From JBLNCE01 sp050260415 (lineage in GTDB: Bacteria > Bacillota > UBA4882 > JAAYXC01): a DNA stretch of 9,657 bases. The notes under the pieces are model-generated. The model searched no databases and was not told where the DNA came from. It was given only the letters and a program-made list of their open reading frames with translations. Of the stretch, positions 7,159 through 9,657 are shown in pieces; within the stretch, counting starts at the first letter, position 1; each line of letters opens with the position of its first letter. Location of the stretch: NCBI GenBank assembly GCA_050260415.1, contig JBLNCE010000063.1, positions 1 through 9,657 of the forward strand, given 5' to 3'. Position numbers and translations under genes: made by a program.

Positions 7159-7244
7159 CATGGGAGGTGCTGCAGGAAGCAGCATGTCTATCATTCACTT
7201 TCGAAATCTCGGTTGAAACCAAAGAAGAGGCGAGGTGTTTGGCG

Positions 7245-7820
7245 TTGGCATCGATGCGGGATGAAAAAAGGGCGAAGTTCGCGGGTGGGAAGGCACAGAA
7301 AGCCAATAAGAAGAAGGTCTGGCCGGTCCTAGCGGCCGCCGTTGTCCTGGTGGCGGGGTTGGCTGGGTACTGGCTGTTCCTGCGCCCAGAGGAACCGGCT
7401 CCCGGTTACGACCCGGTGGTGCAGGGCGCTTCCGGCGGTGGTTACGTCAGCATGACCGATATTACGGTCCCGGCGGCGACGGACGGTAAGATCGCTCTCT
7501 CCTTGGCGGCGATCAAGGAGAAGAAGTTGATCTGGTTCGCCTACGGGGCGGACAGAACCCCCGTTCTGGCCTACGTTGCGCCTTCCGGCAAGATCGTCAC
7601 CGCCATCAGTATGTGCGAGCCCTGCCGGTCCGAGCGCTTTCACATCGAGGGCGATCAGTTGGTCTGCAACGCCTGCGGCACGAGATGGACCCTGGAGGAT
7701 CTCAAGGGCATCTCCGGTGGTTGTCCGGAGTACCCGCCGGAGATTCTTGACAACCAGATCAACGGGGACCAGGTGGTCCTGAGCGAGAAAGCCGTCCTCA
7801 CGTGGAAACCCCGCGTATAA
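7245..7820 (+). CDS. DUF2318 (FtrD-like) membrane-anchored cysteine-rich protein
   Basis: The protein has about 191 residues. A lysine-rich N-terminus (KKK at 22-24) precedes one membrane helix (about 26-46), putting the C-terminal domain outside. That domain shows the DUF2318 pattern: LIWFAYG, then SMCEPCRSERFHIEGDQLVC, then NACGTRW and GGCPEYPP, with five cysteines (124, 127, 141, 144, 160) in two C-x2-C pairs plus GGC. The family includes FtrD of Ftr-type ferrous iron uptake and is predicted to bind Fe-S or another metal for electron transfer. The start is uncertain: TTG 7245 has GAGGTG 7 nt upstream and is preferred, ATG 7254 would remove three residues, and the GTG at 7167 would add a 26-residue extension with no proper ribosome binding site. 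The next gene starts 24 bp later. No Ftr1 permease or P19 protein is in the window, so iron transport is not proven. Confidence 0.85.
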   Translation: MASMRDEKRAKFAGGKAQKANKKKVWPVLAAAVVLVAGLAGYWLFLRPEEPAPGYDPVVQGASGGGYVSMTDITVPAATDGKIALSLAAIKEKKLIWFAYGADRTPVLAYVAPSGKIVTAISMCEPCRSERFHIEGDQLVCNACGTRWTLEDLKGISGGCPEYPPEILDNQINGDQVVLSEKAVLTWKPRV

Positions 7821-7844
7821 TCTTGTTGATGGGGGGCGGGGACA

Positions 7845-8198
7845 ATGGAGCAAGATGCGGGTAAGGGCGGCAACTTTGTTGTTGTGGCATGTTTGATCGG
7901 CCTGGCGGCGCTCGGTATCGGGATGCTGCAGGGGCGTCAGCTGGGCGGAGGCTTGAGCGGCGGCGGTTGCTGCGGCGGCGCCTGGGGTGCTCCGTTGGCG
8001 CGAAGCGGCCAGGGCTCGGTTACGGCGGAGGCGGAAAAAGCCGCCCTCGCCTATGCCGGCAAGAAGTTCGGGAGTGGGCGGGGCGTCACGGCGAAGGCGA
8101 CCGACTACGGTTGCCACCTCGGGGTGGATGTCTACCGCGACGGGAAGGCCGTCTTGCGCCTTGCCTACCGGGGGAATGGACGGGTCGAGGAGTTGTAG
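7845..8198 (+). CDS. Small membrane-anchored Gly/Cys protein with GVTAKA/YGCH domain
   Basis: The 117 residues fall into three parts. First is a membrane helix (about 11-28). Then comes a glycine-rich linker with adjacent cysteines 42-43 (LSGGGCCGGAWG). Last is a C-terminal domain (59-117) with GVTAKA (80-85), YGCH (88-91) and VD (94-95). That last part is homologous to the end of the protein at 3779-4564: 14 of 23 positions are identical over the core, and the residue order is the same from EAE through to the terminal E-(I/L). A Cys-His pair (Cys90-His91) is conserved in both. ATG 7845 follows a G-rich site (GGGGGCGGGG, about 7831-7841). It lies 24 bp after the DUF2318 gene and probably shares its transcript. 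I do not recognise a named family. Thiol or metal binding at the membrane surface is an inference from the cysteines. Confidence 0.75.
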   Translation: MEQDAGKGGNFVVVACLIGLAALGIGMLQGRQLGGGLSGGGCCGGAWGAPLARSGQGSVTAEAEKAALAYAGKKFGSGRGVTAKATDYGCHLGVDVYRDGKAVLRLAYRGNGRVEEL

Positions 8199-8227
8199 CA
8201 CACCAGAAGCAGAACGAAAAAGTCTTA

Positions 8228-8300
8228 TCGGAACTCACCCCCCGGCCCCCTCTCTTCCGCGGAAGAGAGGGGGTGGCCGAAGACAGGGGGTGAGTTCCGA
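8228..8300. repeat. 73-bp nested perfect inverted repeat (MITE-like or dispersed hairpin)
   Basis: Outer arms of 15 bp (TCGGAACTCACCCCC at 8228-8242 and its exact complement at 8286-8300) enclose an inner perfect palindrome with 14-bp arms at 8246-8273. The element lies between the stop of the small Cys protein gene and the cysK promoter. ACTCACCCCC/GGGGGTGAGT ends around a C-rich/G-rich hairpin are typical of intergenic repeat families found in many copies in some bacterial genomes. Here it can also act as a strong bidirectional transcription barrier. Confidence 0.8.
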
Positions 8301-8326
8301 TTGTGGAGCCATCGGTGTATTATGGC

Positions 8327-8355
8327 TTGACGATCGAGCAGGGAGCAGGTATAAT
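8327..8355 (+). promoter_or_regulatory. cysK promoter
   Basis: TTGACG (8327-8332), a 17-bp spacer and a perfect TATAAT (8350-8355) make the best sigma-A promoter in the window. Transcription is expected near 8362, giving a leader of about 61 nt. This rules out an in-frame ATG at 8303 as the translation start. Confidence 0.8.
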
Positions 8356-8364
8356 TTGCATCAT

Positions 8365-8389
8365 AAATCCTAGTATTGCAGTAGGAATA
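8365..8389 (+). promoter_or_regulatory. Putative Rrf2/IscR-type operator of cysK
   Basis: The site AAATCC-N13-GGAATA has the same 25-bp frame as the sites at 3579 and 3722. It begins about 3 nt after the predicted cysK transcription start, the same position as the site at the regulator's own promoter. TCCTA and TAGGA (8368-8372 and 8382-8386) form the core symmetry. Binding here would block initiation or early elongation. Confidence 0.6.
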
Positions 8390-8422
8390 AGATACTATAG
8401 TCAGAGACAGGGGGCGTGGGAT

Positions 8423-9352
8423 GTGGCGAAGATCGCCGGGAGCATTACCGAATTGGTGGGGAACACACCCCTCATTCGGCTGGGCAAGTTCGGCGCGGGG
8501 CTCGGCGCCGAGGTCCTGGCCAAGCTCGAGTACTTCAACCCGGGCGGCAGCGTGAAGGACCGGATCGGCGTGGCCATGATCGAAGCCGGAGAGCGGGCTG
8601 GATTGATCAAGCGGGATACCGTCATCATCGAGCCGACAAGCGGCAATACCGGGATCGCCTTGGCCATGACCGCGGCGGCGCGGGGTTACCGCCTTATCCT
8701 GACCATGCCGGAGACGATGAGCGTAGAACGGCGAAAGCTATTGGCGGCGTTCGGCGCGGAACTCGTTCTGACGCCGGGGCCCGAGGGGATGAACGGAGCC
8801 GTCCGCAGGGCGGATGAGCTGGCGGCGGCGATCCCCAATTCCTTCGTGCCGCAGCAGTTCAAGAACCTGGCCAACCCGGAGATTCACCGCCGGACGACCG
8901 CCGAGGAGATCTGGCGGGATACGGACGGCAAGGTGGACATCGTCGTGGCGGGGGTCGGCACCGGCGGCACCATCACCGGCGTGGCCGAGGCGCTCAAGGA
9001 GCGTAAAGCATCGCTGCGCGCCATCGCCGTGGAACCGGCGGATTCCCCCGTCATTTCGGGCGGGAAGCCTGGGCCCCACAAGATCCAGGGCATCGGCGCC
9101 GGCTTTATCCCTGATGTCCTCAACCGGTCGATCCTCGATGAGGTGGTCACGGTGACGACCGATGAGGCTTTCACCGCTTCCCGGCGGCTGGCGCGGGAGG
9201 AGGGAATCCTGGTCGGCATCTCTTCGGGCGCCATCGCCCACGTGGCGGCCAAGATCGCGGCGCGGCCCGGGAACAAGGGTAAGCTTATCGTGGCCGTGCT
9301 GCCGGATACCGGCGAGCGCTATCTGAGCACGCCGCTGTTTGAGGAAGGCTGA
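8423..9352 (+). CDS. cysK: Cysteine synthase A (O-acetylserine sulfhydrylase)
   Basis: This 309-residue cytosolic PLP enzyme makes L-cysteine from O-acetylserine and sulfide. The hallmarks are NTPLIRL (14-20), NPGGSVKDR with PLP-binding Lys45, the substrate loop PTSGNTG (71-77), the phosphate-binding GTGGT (179-183), QGIGAGFIP (222-230) and GISSGA with Ser268 near the pyridine nitrogen. The length fits the family, and there is no C-terminal CBS extension that would suggest cystathionine beta-synthase. GTG 8423 is chosen: AGGGGG lies 8 nt upstream, the N-terminus VAKIAGSITELVGNTP aligns with CysK, and upstream starts precede the promoter. No serine acetyltransferase (cysE) gene is in view. The operator at 8365 links it to the local Rrf2 protein; in CymR systems CysK also acts as the signalling partner of the regulator, but this regulator looks IscR-like rather than CymR-like. 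Confidence 0.95.
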   Translation: MAKIAGSITELVGNTPLIRLGKFGAGLGAEVLAKLEYFNPGGSVKDRIGVAMIEAGERAGLIKRDTVIIEPTSGNTGIALAMTAAARGYRLILTMPETMSVERRKLLAAFGAELVLTPGPEGMNGAVRRADELAAAIPNSFVPQQFKNLANPEIHRRTTAEEIWRDTDGKVDIVVAGVGTGGTITGVAEALKERKASLRAIAVEPADSPVISGGKPGPHKIQGIGAGFIPDVLNRSILDEVVTVTTDEAFTASRRLAREEGILVGISSGAIAHVAAKIAARPGNKGKLIVAVLPDTGERYLSTPLFEEG

Positions 9353-9657
9353 ACGGCGGGTTGGAGCGATGCTTGGGGGTAAGTAGAAGATACGGTAAGA
9401 GCGGGTAAAAGGTCTTATGTCAACACCGTCTTGCGCCGGTGCGGCCTGCCTGCTTAGGACCCTCTCTTCGCCAGGAAGGTGGAAAGCCTGCGAAAGCCAG
9501 GATGGCTCAGAGCAGGCCATGGTCGTCGCAGGCTTCGAGCCCATCGTGGGCCTGAGATGGGCTGCGCATCCCTGCGAATTGACGCCAACCTTGATTATAC
9601 GGATGATCAAACAGCGGTGGTTCATCGCTGTTTAACCATTCGGTGATTTGAAGGCGT
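9353..9657. other. Gene-free stretch rich in inverted repeats, possible structured RNA or leader
   Basis: No ORF here looks coding; the 72-codon frame at 9417-9635 has no ribosome binding site or recognisable motif. Inverted repeats are frequent. CACCG/CGGTG lies at 9424-9441. A perfect 10-bp pair AAGCCTGCGA/TCGCAGGCTT is at 9484-9493 and 9526-9535, with AGCCA/TGGCT nested inside. AGCCCAT/ATGGGCT is at 9538-9544 and 9557-9563. GCCTGC (9486-9491) can pair with GCAGGC at either 9512 or 9528, and GCCCA (9539) with either of two partners, so alternative folds exist. I recognise no known riboswitch or ncRNA consensus. No clear cysK terminator is seen. Confidence 0.3.
9609..9633. repeat. Perfect 8-bp inverted repeat near the right edge
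   Basis: AAACAGCG (9609-9616) and CGCTGTTT (9626-9633) flank a 9-nt loop. It ends in TTT and then AACCATT, so it is at most a weak terminator. It could equally be an operator or part of the structured stretch to its left. Confidence 0.45.

Noticed and set aside
7160..7216. ATG-initiated 18-codon ORF between the 4-TM gene and the DUF2318 gene
   Set aside because: It is too short to support and lacks a spaced ribosome binding site; at most it is a translational leader.
7816..7821. TATAAT overlapping the stop of the DUF2318 gene
   Set aside because: There is no -35 match 16-18 bp upstream, and the hexamer is formed largely by the last Val codon and the TAA stop.
9579..9601. TTGACG followed by TATACG as a promoter at the right edge
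   Set aside because: The spacer is only 11 bp, and no good -10 lies at 16-18 bp.
8738..9625. Minus-strand ORF (295 codons) across cysK and the right edge
   Set aside because: It is antisense to a clear cysK, its composition is a codon shadow and no start signal is visible.
1..9657. CRISPR array, tRNA or rRNA genes, transposase genes
   Set aside because: Reading both strands showed no spaced direct repeats, no tRNA-like cloverleaf and no transposase motifs.

Overview
The window is GC-rich DNA that looks like a Gram-positive anaerobe of the Bacillota (Desulfotomaculia/Moorellia-like). This rests on strong AGGAGG-type ribosome binding sites, frequent TTG and GTG starts, near-consensus sigma-A promoters and the gene families present. 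It is an inference; no marker gene fixes the taxon.

Layout. Positions 1-415 hold broken material: an unrecognised coding fragment entering from the left edge that runs into a RelE-type toxin lacking its N-terminus. After a hairpin comes pbpC (677-3070), a complete bifunctional penicillin-binding protein 1C. It converges, with a 2-bp gap, on an Rrf2/IscR-type regulator with three cysteines (3522-3073, minus strand). A divergent intergenic region of about 256 bp then starts a rightward cluster. The cluster encodes a membrane-anchored SurA-N-like protein with an unusual C-terminal domain (3779-4564), a MacB/FtsX-like ABC permease (4673-5830), its ATPase (5852-6571), a four-helix membrane protein (6661-7158), a DUF2318/FtrD-like cysteine-rich membrane protein (7245-7820) and a small Gly/Cys-rich anchored protein (7845-8198). 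A 73-bp nested inverted repeat (8228-8300) separates this cluster from cysK, cysteine synthase (8423-9352), which has its own near-perfect promoter. The last 305 bp hold no convincing gene but carry several inverted repeats.

Two observations tie the region together. (1) Three 25-bp inverted repeats with identical geometry (six-base half-sites separated by 13 bp, 12 of 25 positions invariant) lie at the promoters of the Rrf2 gene itself, of the SurA-N-like gene and of cysK. They are very probably the operators of the local regulator, linking Fe-S or cysteine status to cysteine synthesis and to the membrane cluster. (2) The first and last proteins of the membrane cluster end in the same domain of about 55 residues, with the core G-V-T-A-K-A-x2-Y-G-C-H-x2-V-D. 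I cannot assign this domain to a family I know.

Working model (inference): an IscR-like regulon controls cysteine supply and an envelope system for iron or thiol handling. The core of that system (FtsX-like permease, ATPase, DUF2318 protein) resembles the accessory genes of P19/Ftr-type iron uptake loci, but no Ftr1 permease or P19 protein is in this window.
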